A stretch of 64,000 nt of DNA. Origin: an uncultured Collinsella sp. (GTDB lineage Bacteria > Actinomycetota > Coriobacteriia > Coriobacteriales > Coriobacteriaceae). Below the pieces are notes generated by a model. The model ran no database searches. It saw only the letters and a program-made list of their open reading frames with translations, and was not told the origin of the DNA. A program made the position numbers and the translations under genes. The stretch's first letter is position 1, and each line of letters starts with the position of its first letter. The stretch lies in contig CABUAT010000003.1 in NCBI GenBank assembly GCA_902489665.1, positions 40,224 through 104,223 of the forward strand. The letters run 5' to 3'. Positions 46,782 to 54,168 of this stretch are shown here, in pieces.

Positions 46782-49274
46782 TTAGCTAATTCCCACAAAC
46801 ATGCAGCCCGAGGTAGCGCCGCGCAGGCGGGCGGCGGGCTTGCGGCCGGCTTGAGCCGCCTCGACGGCGCGACGGACGCGGGCGACGGCACGGCCCACCT
46901 CATCCGTCTCGAGCAGCGTTCCGTCCACCATGAGACGACGCACGCCGGCATCGAGCAGCTGAGGAACCTGCGGCGTGAGGTCGATGGGGTAAGCATCGTA
47001 CAGGCGAGAGCGGCCGTGGATGTCGGTACGCACCGGCATGACCTTTCCGTCGATATTCTTGAGCGAGAGCTTGCGGACACGCAGGCGGCAGTTGGCGCAA
47101 TCGTGGATGCAGCCGTTGGCAACCTGCAGAATGCAATGCTCGCTTGTCATGACGCGCGGGCGGCCAAAGACGGTGATGCCCAGAGCCGCGGGCGCCGCGG
47201 CGCCGAGCGAGACAATCTCGTCGAGCGTAATCTCGGGCGAGAGCCAAAACGCACCGGCTCCGCGCTCGGCAAGCGCCTCCATGCAGGCCGTGTTATGCAC
47301 CGGCAGGCAAGAGCGAATTTCGGCCGTGGCGCCGGCATGCGCGGCTACGGCGAGCTCGGAGATATTGCCGACGGCGACGGTGGCTCCGGCATTGATCCAG
47401 GGATCGACGCGCTCGTGGTCGACGGCGCGGCAGACCTCGTCGAGTACGGGCACAATGCCCTGCTCAAATGCATCGGCAGGGGAGAGTCCGACAGTCTCGA
47501 GTGCATCGGTGGTCATATAGATGCGCGCGGCGCCCTCGGCACGAGCGGCCTCGGCGGCTTCGAGCGTGGTGACGGTGGCGCAGATCTGCGGCTCATCGCG
47601 GTAGTGCTCGGGCATAGCGCGCGTACATTTGTCGAGCACCGGCAACTCGAGCGTTTTCGCGCGCTCCTCGTACGGCGCCAGAATGGACTCCTCCAAGGCT
47701 TTACAGGCGGCGGCGCGCACCTTGTGCACGGCGGAGAAGCCCATACCGCAGCCCTCATCGAGCGCCACATCAAAGCTTGCTGCCTCAAAGGGCGAGGAGC
47801 CCATGCGGCCTACATGCTCCACCAGGTCTGCCGCCTCGACGGCGCGGGTCTTGGCGGCCTCGACGGTGAAGCCCGTGGCGGTGGCGATGAGCGCGGGGTT
47901 GTCACAGCAGGTGAGTGTGACAGTAAACGGCTCGCCCAGACGCGCCACGACGGACACATCAACAGCTCGGCGGCGCAGCACATCGCGTTTGAGCGCGGCG
48001 CCGGCGGCATCGATGGCGCGCTGGCTGCGGATGACGCGCACGCGGCAGCCCTCGGGCATGCTGCGGGGCACGCGACACTCGATGATGTCACCGGCGGCGG
48101 CATCATCGGTAGCGATAGTGGTTAGGAACTGGTCGAACTCGTCATCGTGGCGAAGTTCCAACAAGTCGCCCTTGCCCACGGGTTCAAACAGCTCAATGCG
48201 AGCGATGGCGGCGCGGCGACGGCGGTCGTCGGGCTTGAGGCCACGCACATCGCGGTTGGCCGGGCGGCTGCCCAGTACCGTGCCCACGATCTGGCCGCGG
48301 TTGTTGGAGCGCTCGTAGCTCATCATCTCGTCGCCCGAGGTGCCGTCCTGATAGGCGTGCGTAAAGTCGCGGTTGAAGCAGCGCTTGAGCTGGCGCTGGC
48401 GGGCGGCTTCCTCGTCCTTGGCAACGGTGGCTCCGGATAGCATGTCGTCAATTTCGTGACGATACACATCAACGATGGAGTACACGTAATCGGGCGCCTT
48501 CATGCGGCCCTCGAGCTTGAGCGATGCGGCACCGGCGTCATACAGACGGCGAACAAGCTGCGAAGTGTTGGTGTCGCGCGGGCATAGCGCACGCTCGCGA
48601 CCGGCAGGGGAGAGCGAGCGGCCGTTCTCGTCGATCAGCTCGTAAGGCAGGCGACAGGGCTGAGCGCACATGCCGCGGTTGGCCGAGCGGCCCGCCATGG
48701 CAAAGCTCGACAGCAGGCACAGACCCGAGTAGCAAAAGCAGATGGCGCCGTGGCTAAAGACCTCGAGGTCCACATCGGGCGCGGCGTTGTGAATGGCGGC
48801 GATCTCGTCGATGGAGAGCTCGCGCGAGAGAGTCACGCGGTCGGCGCCCTGCTCGCGGCACCAGATAGTTCCGCGGTCGTCGTGGATGTTCGCCTGGGTC
48901 GAGATATGCGTCTCGATGCCGGGCATGGTGCGCTTGACTTCAAAGAACAGGCCCCAGTCCTGGATGATAAAGGCGTCGGCGCCCAGCGTGGAGCAGCGAT
49001 GGATGAGCTGCAGTGCATCGCCCATCTCGGACTGCTTGATGACGATGTTGACCGTGACGTAGACGCGCGACCCGGCTAGATGCGCGGCGCGGCAGGCTTG
49101 CTCAAAGGCCTCGTCGGTAAAGTTGGTTGCCTTGCGGCGGGCGTTGAAGCTGCCCATGCCGCAGTAGATGGCGTCTGCCCCGGCAGCGAGCGCGGCGGCA
49201 AAGGGCTCGGGCCCTCCGGCGGGCGCCAAAAGCTCGGGTCTGCGGTTGGTGGTTCGACTGGCGGTTGCGGTCAT
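46782..49274 (-). CDS. Large U32-family protein (RlhA/YdcP-like)
   Basis: This 830-residue member of peptidase family U32 starts with PELLAPAGGPEPFAAALAAG and GADAIYCGMGSFNARR. The U32 signature region ICFCYSGLCLLSSFAMAGRS follows, with conserved Cys in NRGMCAQPCRLPY. A central DUF3656-like segment and a second U32-like barrel at the C-terminus follow, with a CIHDCANCRLRVRKLSLKN cluster. Large U32 proteins such as RlhA act in tRNA/rRNA hydroxylation and not proteolysis, so an RNA-modification role with the neighbouring pseudouridine synthase is a reasonable inference. The start is ATG 49272-49274. Confidence 0.82.
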   Translation of the reverse strand: MTATASRTTNRRPELLAPAGGPEPFAAALAAGADAIYCGMGSFNARRKATNFTDEAFEQACRAAHLAGSRVYVTVNIVIKQSEMGDALQLIHRCSTLGADAFIIQDWGLFFEVKRTMPGIETHISTQANIHDDRGTIWCREQGADRVTLSRELSIDEIAAIHNAAPDVDLEVFSHGAICFCYSGLCLLSSFAMAGRSANRGMCAQPCRLPYELIDENGRSLSPAGRERALCPRDTNTSQLVRRLYDAGAASLKLEGRMKAPDYVYSIVDVYRHEIDDMLSGATVAKDEEAARQRQLKRCFNRDFTHAYQDGTSGDEMMSYERSNNRGQIVGTVLGSRPANRDVRGLKPDDRRRRAAIARIELFEPVGKGDLLELRHDDEFDQFLTTIATDDAAAGDIIECRVPRSMPEGCRVRVIRSQRAIDAAGAALKRDVLRRRAVDVSVVARLGEPFTVTLTCCDNPALIATATGFTVEAAKTRAVEAADLVEHVGRMGSSPFEAASFDVALDEGCGMGFSAVHKVRAAACKALEESILAPYEERAKTLELPVLDKCTRAMPEHYRDEPQICATVTTLEAAEAARAEGAARIYMTTDALETVGLSPADAFEQGIVPVLDEVCRAVDHERVDPWINAGATVAVGNISELAVAAHAGATAEIRSCLPVHNTACMEALAERGAGAFWLSPEITLDEIVSLGAAAPAALGITVFGRPRVMTSEHCILQVANGCIHDCANCRLRVRKLSLKNIDGKVMPVRTDIHGRSRLYDAYPIDLTPQVPQLLDAGVRRLMVDGTLLETDEVGRAVARVRRAVEAAQAGRKPAARLRGATSGCMFVGIS

Positions 49275-49456
49275 ATCCTGCCTTTCAAAATGCTCAGATA
49301 TTCAAAAGTATAGTGGTGCCGTTGCGGCAGGCGATGCCCGTGCTCCAAGCGGGATAAAGTCTTCAGCAGCTTAGGCTGGCTGACCCCGTGGAGAACCGTT
49401 CAGCTGCCAACGGGCGCCGTTGGGCGATAAAATATTCTCTCCAGCTGATAATATTC

Positions 49457-49485
49457 TTGCATCAAACAGAAACCTTGAGTACTAT
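49457..49485 (+). promoter_or_regulatory. ridA promoter
   Basis: TTGCAT at 49457-49462 and TACTAT at 49480-49485 have a 17-bp spacer. The region 49275-49456 shows no gene or clear structure. Confidence 0.55.
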
Positions 49486-49574
49486 CCCAAATCAAGCGCG
49501 GTGTTCAGACCGAATTGTGCCTCCCGGTGCGAACGCCGCGCTCACGCTCTCTATCTGATCGTAAGGAGAAAAAC

Positions 49575-49952
49575 ATGAGCAAGACCGTCGTGTCTTCCGA
49601 TAACGCACCCGCAGCCATCGGACCGTATTCCCCCGGTATCCAGACCGGCAACATGGTGTTCCTGTCCGGCCAGCTGGGCATCGACCCCACAACTGGCAAG
49701 ATGCCCGAGGGCGTCGAGGCCCAGGCCAAGCAGTCCCTTGCTAACGTCGAGGCCCTGCTGACTGCCGCCGGCGCTACGTTTGCCGATGTCGTCAAGACCA
49801 CGGTCTACCTGGCCGACATTGCCGACTTCGCTGCCGTGAACGAGATCTACGCCTCCAAGTTCGAGGCCCCGTTCCCCGCGCGCAGCGCTTTCCAGGTTGC
49901 CGCCCTTCCGGCTGGCGGTCTGGTCGAGATCGAGGTCGTCGCCGCTCTCTAA
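49575..49952 (+). CDS. ridA: RidA family reactive-imine deaminase
   Basis: RidA hydrolyses reactive enamine/imine intermediates such as 2-aminoacrylate. The 125-residue protein shows PAAIGPYSPGIQTGNMVFLSG, the conserved Arg in FPARSAFQVAALP and the C-terminal VEIEVVAAL. The start ATG 49575 has AAGGAGAA. It is monocistronic, between its promoter and a bidirectional terminator. Purine-degradation loci of gut bacteria include a diaminopropionate ammonia-lyase that generates such intermediates, so its position beside the purine module may be meaningful. Confidence 0.94.
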   Translation: MSKTVVSSDNAPAAIGPYSPGIQTGNMVFLSGQLGIDPTTGKMPEGVEAQAKQSLANVEALLTAAGATFADVVKTTVYLADIADFAAVNEIYASKFEAPFPARSAFQVAALPAGGLVEIEVVAAL

Positions 49953-49982
49953 GGCGTTGGCAACAACTAAACATGACATGCA

Positions 49983-50022
49983 AAAAGACCCTGCAGCGCG
50001 TGCGAGCTGCAGGGTCTTTTGT
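49983..50022. terminator. Bidirectional terminator between ridA and the regulator gene
   Basis: AAAAGACCCTGCAGC pairs perfectly with GCTGCAGGGTCTTTT around GCGTGCGA, with A-run and T-run on opposite sides. It serves both convergent genes. Confidence 0.92.
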
Positions 50023-50064
50023 TAAGTGACGGATCGCTTGTGGAGCCGCGCTCCATTTTGCTCG

Positions 50065-50721
50065 TTAGCCTTCCTTGCGGACTTTTTGCAGGTAGCGGTA
50101 GACGCTGGGCTCCGAGATGCCCAGTGCGGTGGCGGCGCAGGCCACGGCACCCTTGAGCATGAACACTCCGTTGCCGTTGAGGTGGCGAATGACGTCCACG
50201 CGGTCGCTCTGACCAAGCGACGCCACATCCAGCCCGCGCGCGCTCAGCAACTCGGAAATACTGCGGTCGATGAGCTCCTGCGTAGACTCCGAAAGACTTT
50301 CGACCTCGATAGACGCGGGCTCCGCCTGCCTTGGCACAGCGTCGAAGCAGGCCATGAGCTGCTGAGTCATGGCGTTGATGGAGCGTATCGTGGAAAGATC
50401 GGTGTTGACGCAGAGCATGCCGACGATCTCGTCATTCTCGCGGATAAAGTACGTCGCTGACTCCAATGTCTTGCCACCGGCACCGCGGCCCTCGTAGCCC
50501 GTAATAAACGGCAGGTCGCGATACTTGGCGTCGTGCATGATCTTGAGTGCCAGATCGGTAGCGGGACCGCCGACCTTGCGGCCGCTCACGATACCGTTGC
50601 GGATATCGACGATGGCGTGGTCGGGATCCGAGAAATCGTGCAGCACGATTTCGCTGTTCTTACCGAGTATCTGCTCCAGGAAATCGACCATCGGCAAAAA
50701 GCGACGTACGGTCTCGTTCAC
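50065..50721 (-). CDS. YheO/DauR-type transcriptional regulator (PAS-like plus HTH)
   Basis: This protein of about 218 residues has a PAS-like sensor (FLPMVDFLEQILGKNSEIVL, later SATYFIRENDEIVGMLCVN) and a C-terminal helix-turn-helix (ATALGISEPSVYRYLQKVRK). The architecture matches the YheO/DauR family. The start is chosen as GTG 50719-50721 because AAGGAG lies 6 bases upstream; longer in-frame starts (to 50862) have no ribosome site. It diverges from the purine permease gene and is the likely local regulator, responding to an unknown ligand. Confidence 0.85.
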   Translation of the reverse strand: MNETVRRFLPMVDFLEQILGKNSEIVLHDFSDPDHAIVDIRNGIVSGRKVGGPATDLALKIMHDAKYRDLPFITGYEGRGAGGKTLESATYFIRENDEIVGMLCVNTDLSTIRSINAMTQQLMACFDAVPRQAEPASIEVESLSESTQELIDRSISELLSARGLDVASLGQSDRVDVIRHLNGNGVFMLKGAVACAATALGISEPSVYRYLQKVRKEG

Positions 50722-50959
50722 GGGCAACTCCTTGGGGTGAAATCGGAAATGTTCATAACAATTTTTTCTCATGGTAACACGCCATTCCTCATCTCGCATA
50801 TTCGCAGGTACATTGCGTAATACAGACGAACGGTAGGAATTTGGCGGTAAACGGTCGACCAAAAGAAAAGTTAGATGTTATTTTGACCAGACACTTTCCT
50901 GACCTGCGGAAATGCATTGTCTCAGCTCAAGAATAGTATGATAACAAAAAATTATTATT

Positions 50960-50974
50960 GAGAATGAGAATCAT
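50960..50974 (+). promoter_or_regulatory. Fur-box-like sequence in the regulator-permease intergenic region
   Basis: GAGAATGAGAATCAT differs from the classical GATAATGATAATCAT array at two positions. It lies in the AT-rich 350-bp region 50722-51073 between divergent genes, which otherwise contains only promoter-like AT tracts. A metal-dependent repressor may act here, but a chance match is possible. Confidence 0.3.
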
Positions 50975-51073
50975 CTTTAATACGATATGCAACGAAGGCA
51001 CAACCTCAACCCCGCACTGCGTCACAATAGAGCGTTAGATGCGAAAACAACTATTTCGAGGATTGGTGGTCAA

Positions 51074-52468
51074 ATGACCCAGGAGACGGTTACGAACGGC
51101 ACTGAAGCCCTGTTCACTCGTGAAGGCATGCCGCCCGTTAAGGAAATGATCCCGTGTGCCCTTCAGCACGTACTGGCTTCGTTTGCCGGTATTATCACCC
51201 CGGCGGTCATCATGGCTGGCGTCTACGGCTTTAATAGCCAGCAGAGCACCGACATCATCCAGGTCGCGCTCATTCTTTCGGCAATCGACACGGCCCTTCA
51301 GGCCTTCGCTCCCTTCCGTCGCATCGGCGGCGGCCTGCCCATCGTCATGGGCGTTTCGTTCGCGTTCCTCCCGGCCCTCCAGGCCATGGGCGCCTCGGGC
51401 TTTAGCTTTGGTGCACTGCTGGGCGGCGAGATCGTCGGCGGCGCCGTCGCGGTCCTCTTTGGTCTGGCTTACAGCAAGATCAAGTGGCTGTTCCCGCCTG
51501 TCGTGACCGGTACGGTCATCTTCTCCATTGGCGTCTCTCTCTATCCCACGGCCGTCAAGTACATGGCCGGTGGCATGGGCACGCCGCTGTGGGGCACTCC
51601 GCAGGCCTGGTGCGTCGCTCTTATCACCTTCGCCGTGGTCTTTGCGCTCGCCAACTTTGGCAAGGGCACGCTCAAGCTGGGATCCGTGTTCTTTGGCATG
51701 ATCGTTGGCATGATCGTTTCGATTCCCTTTGGCATGATCGACTTCTCCAGCGTTGCCACCGCTCAGGTCTTCGCCCTTCCCAAGCTCATGCCCTATGCGC
51801 TCGAGTTTGATCCCGAGGTCTGCATTACCCTCGCCGTCGTGTTCCCCATGGTTGCCATCCAGGTTATCGGTGACGTCTCCGCCGCCTGCCTGGGCTCCAT
51901 CGACCGTATGCCCACCGAGCGCGAGCTCTCCGGCGCTATCGTGTCCCAGGGCCTTACCTCTATGGTCGGCGGCCTGCTGGGCGGTCTTCCCACCAGCGCC
52001 CTTGGCCAGAACGTGGGCATCATCTGCTCCAACAAGGTCGTCAACAAGTGGGTCTTTGTGATCATCGCGGCCGTCTTTGCCATCGCCGGTCTGTTCCCGC
52101 AGCTCTCTGCCGTCCTTTCCGCTATCCCGCAGCCCGTCATCGGCGGCGCGACCGTCGGCGTCTTTGGCACCATCACCATGAACGGCGTGCGCATGTTCAC
52201 CCGCGAGGGCCTCACGCAGCGCACCACCACCATCGTCGGTACCTCCGTTGTCTTTGGCCTGGGTATCTGGATGGCCAGCGGTTGCCTTGCCGGCGAGGGT
52301 ATGCCTGCCTGGGTGTCCACCGTCATCGGCTCCAATGCCGTAACCCCCACCGCCATCATGGCCATTGTCCTTAACCTGATCCTTCCGCAGACGCCGGTCG
52401 TGGCTCAGCACATCGATGCCGCCAAGGACGCTGCCGTGGATCTGGTCTTGCCCGAGAGCAAGAAGTAA
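51074..52468 (+). CDS. NCS2 family purine/uracil permease
   Basis: This is a 464-residue nucleobase:cation symporter-2 protein with about 12-14 membrane segments. The family hallmark CALQHVLASFAGIITPAVIM is near the N-terminus. QVIGDVSAACLGSIDRMPTE and GGLLGGLPTSALGQNVGI correspond to the TM8 and TM10 substrate motifs (conserved acidic residue and NxG). Xanthine or urate is the probable substrate given ssnA and the molybdenum hydroxylase downstream. The start ATG 51074 was chosen because upstream in-frame codons lack a ribosome site. Confidence 0.9.
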   Translation: MTQETVTNGTEALFTREGMPPVKEMIPCALQHVLASFAGIITPAVIMAGVYGFNSQQSTDIIQVALILSAIDTALQAFAPFRRIGGGLPIVMGVSFAFLPALQAMGASGFSFGALLGGEIVGGAVAVLFGLAYSKIKWLFPPVVTGTVIFSIGVSLYPTAVKYMAGGMGTPLWGTPQAWCVALITFAVVFALANFGKGTLKLGSVFFGMIVGMIVSIPFGMIDFSSVATAQVFALPKLMPYALEFDPEVCITLAVVFPMVAIQVIGDVSAACLGSIDRMPTERELSGAIVSQGLTSMVGGLLGGLPTSALGQNVGIICSNKVVNKWVFVIIAAVFAIAGLFPQLSAVLSAIPQPVIGGATVGVFGTITMNGVRMFTREGLTQRTTTIVGTSVVFGLGIWMASGCLAGEGMPAWVSTVIGSNAVTPTAIMAIVLNLILPQTPVVAQHIDAAKDAAVDLVLPESKK

Positions 52469-52485
52469 CCAATTCGGTGCTATTC

Positions 52486-52646
52486 GTCGGCGGACGCATC
52501 GCCTCGTCCGCCGACGTCATGCGGCGCCAAGCCGCACTTCAAAGGGTTTGTCCCTTTGGTGAAGCGTTGACGGGAGAGGGCCCGTTTCCGGTGTAGGCCG
52601 GCGCTTCGCACTCCGCCATGTCAGAGGTGTCAAACCCCGCCTCTGA
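52486..52646 (+). promoter_or_regulatory. Five-hairpin leader upstream of ssnA
   Basis: Consecutive stems: GTCGGCGGACG/CGTCCGCCGAC (52486-52515), TGCGGC/GCCGCA (52520-52536), AAAGGG/CCCTTT (52541-52557), GAAGCG/CGCTTC enclosing ACGGG/CCCGT (52561-52607), and TCAGAGG/CCTCTGA (52621-52646). The last lies just before the ribosome site. No known riboswitch class is recognised. It may be a purine- or metal-responsive leader. Confidence 0.6.
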
Positions 52647-52663
52647 TGTCGAAGGGAGCATCC

Positions 52664-54019
52664 ATGCTTCTGGTCGCTAACGGTTCCGTCTTTACCCGCA
52701 ACGCTCAGGCCCCGTTCATCCCCAACGGTGCGGTCGCCATTGACGGAGATACGATCGTCGAAGTGGGCCCCGAGTGCGAGCTCAAGGCCAAGTACCCGGA
52801 TGCCGAGTACGTCGACGCCCGGGGCAACCTCATCATGCCCGGACTCATCAACTGCCACACCCACATCTACTCGGGTCTGGCCCGCGGCCTTGCCATTAAG
52901 GGCTGCAACCCCACCAACTTCCTGGAGAATCTTGAGCAGCAGTGGTGGAAGATCGACGACAACCTGACGCTCGACGGCACCAAGGCCAGCGCCTATGCCA
53001 CGATCTTGGACTCCGTCCGCGATGGCGTCACCACGATCTTCGATCACCACGCGAGCTTCTGCGAGATCCCGGGAAGCCTCTTTACCATTAAGGACGCCGC
53101 TCGGGAGCTGGGCATGCGTTCGTGCCTGTGCTACGAGGTCTCCGATCGCCGCGGCCAGGAAAAATGCGACCAGGCCATTGCCGAGAACGCCGAGTTTGCC
53201 CAGTGGGCCGCCAAGGAGCGTCGCGATAACGACAACCACATGATCGCCGCCATGTTTGGCGGTCACGCCACCTTTACGCTGTCGGACGAGACCATGGACA
53301 AGATGGCCGAGGCCAACAACGGCCTGACCGGCTTCCACATCCACGTGTGCGAGGGCATGAACGATGTGTGGGATTCTCGCTTCAACCGCGGTGGTATCAG
53401 CCCCGTCGAGCGCCTGCTGCAGCACAACCTGCTCGGTCCCGACACCATGCTTGGCCACTGCATCCACGTGACGCCCGCCGAGATGGATATCGTCAAGGAG
53501 TCCGGCACCTGGCTGGTCAACAACCCCGAATCCAATATGGGCAACGCCGTGGGCTGCGCCCCCGTGCTCGAGTTCTTCCGCCGCGGCATCCCCGTGTGCA
53601 TGGGCACCGACGCCTACACCCACGATATGCTCGAGAGCCTTAAGGTCTTCCTGATCATTCAGCGCCACAACGCCGCTATGCCCAACGTGGGCTGGTGCGA
53701 GGCCATGACGATGCTGTTCGAGAACAACGCCAAGATGGCGAGCAAGTACTTCGATCGCAAGCTCGGTGTGCTTGAGCCCGGCGCTGCCGCCGACGTCATC
53801 GTTATGGACTACAAGCCCTTTACGCCGCTGAGCGAGGAGAACATCGACGGCCACATGCTCTTTGGCATGATGGGCAAAAACTGCCGCACCACCATCATCA
53901 ACGGCCGCGTCCTGTACAAGGATCGCGAGTTTGTCGGTATCGATGAGGACAAGATCAACGCGTGGACCATGGCTGAGTCCAAGAAGCTCTGGAGCACGCT
54001 CAACGATCGCACCTACTAA
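52664..54019 (+). CDS. ssnA: SsnA-type amidohydrolase
   Basis: This 451-residue metal-dependent amidohydrolase of the SsnA group is regularly encoded with selenium-dependent molybdenum hydroxylases. The metal-binding NCHTHIYSGLARGL is at about residue 63; FHIHVCEG, MLGHCIHV and MGTDAYTHDM give the remaining His and Asp ligands. A cytosine- or guanine-deaminase-like reaction on a purine derivative is inferred. The start is ATG 52664, which has AAGGGAG 5-6 bases upstream; ATG 52646 would lie within the last leader hairpin. Confidence 0.9.
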   Translation: MLLVANGSVFTRNAQAPFIPNGAVAIDGDTIVEVGPECELKAKYPDAEYVDARGNLIMPGLINCHTHIYSGLARGLAIKGCNPTNFLENLEQQWWKIDDNLTLDGTKASAYATILDSVRDGVTTIFDHHASFCEIPGSLFTIKDAARELGMRSCLCYEVSDRRGQEKCDQAIAENAEFAQWAAKERRDNDNHMIAAMFGGHATFTLSDETMDKMAEANNGLTGFHIHVCEGMNDVWDSRFNRGGISPVERLLQHNLLGPDTMLGHCIHVTPAEMDIVKESGTWLVNNPESNMGNAVGCAPVLEFFRRGIPVCMGTDAYTHDMLESLKVFLIIQRHNAAMPNVGWCEAMTMLFENNAKMASKYFDRKLGVLEPGAAADVIVMDYKPFTPLSEENIDGHMLFGMMGKNCRTTIINGRVLYKDREFVGIDEDKINAWTMAESKKLWSTLNDRTY

Positions 54020-54034
54020 TTCACAAGTAGATTC

Positions 54035-54150
54035 ACGCGCGCCGGATGTTTCGCCGCATCTGACGCGCGTATAGGCGGCCTCCGCGGGGTCGCCGGCGCT
54101 GTGCTAGCGCTACACCGTATTTGCGCCCGCCGCGCGGTCTCGCCGGGCGT
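54035..54150 (+). promoter_or_regulatory. Structured GC-rich gap between ssnA and ygfK
   Basis: Stems ACGCGCG/CGCGCGT (54035-54070), GCGCT/AGCGC (54086-54100) and CGCCCG/CGGGCG (54124-54149) follow one another and end just before the ygfK ribosome site. It could be an internal control or mRNA-processing element. It has no T-run. Confidence 0.45.
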
Positions 54151-54168
54151 TACAGAGAGGAGCTCATT

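Noticed and set aside
50722..50862. Longer YheO-type regulator starting at 50862, 50799 or 50772
   Set aside because: None of these starts has a ribosome site, while GTG 50721 has AAGGAG at 6 bases and opens right before the PAS-like domain.
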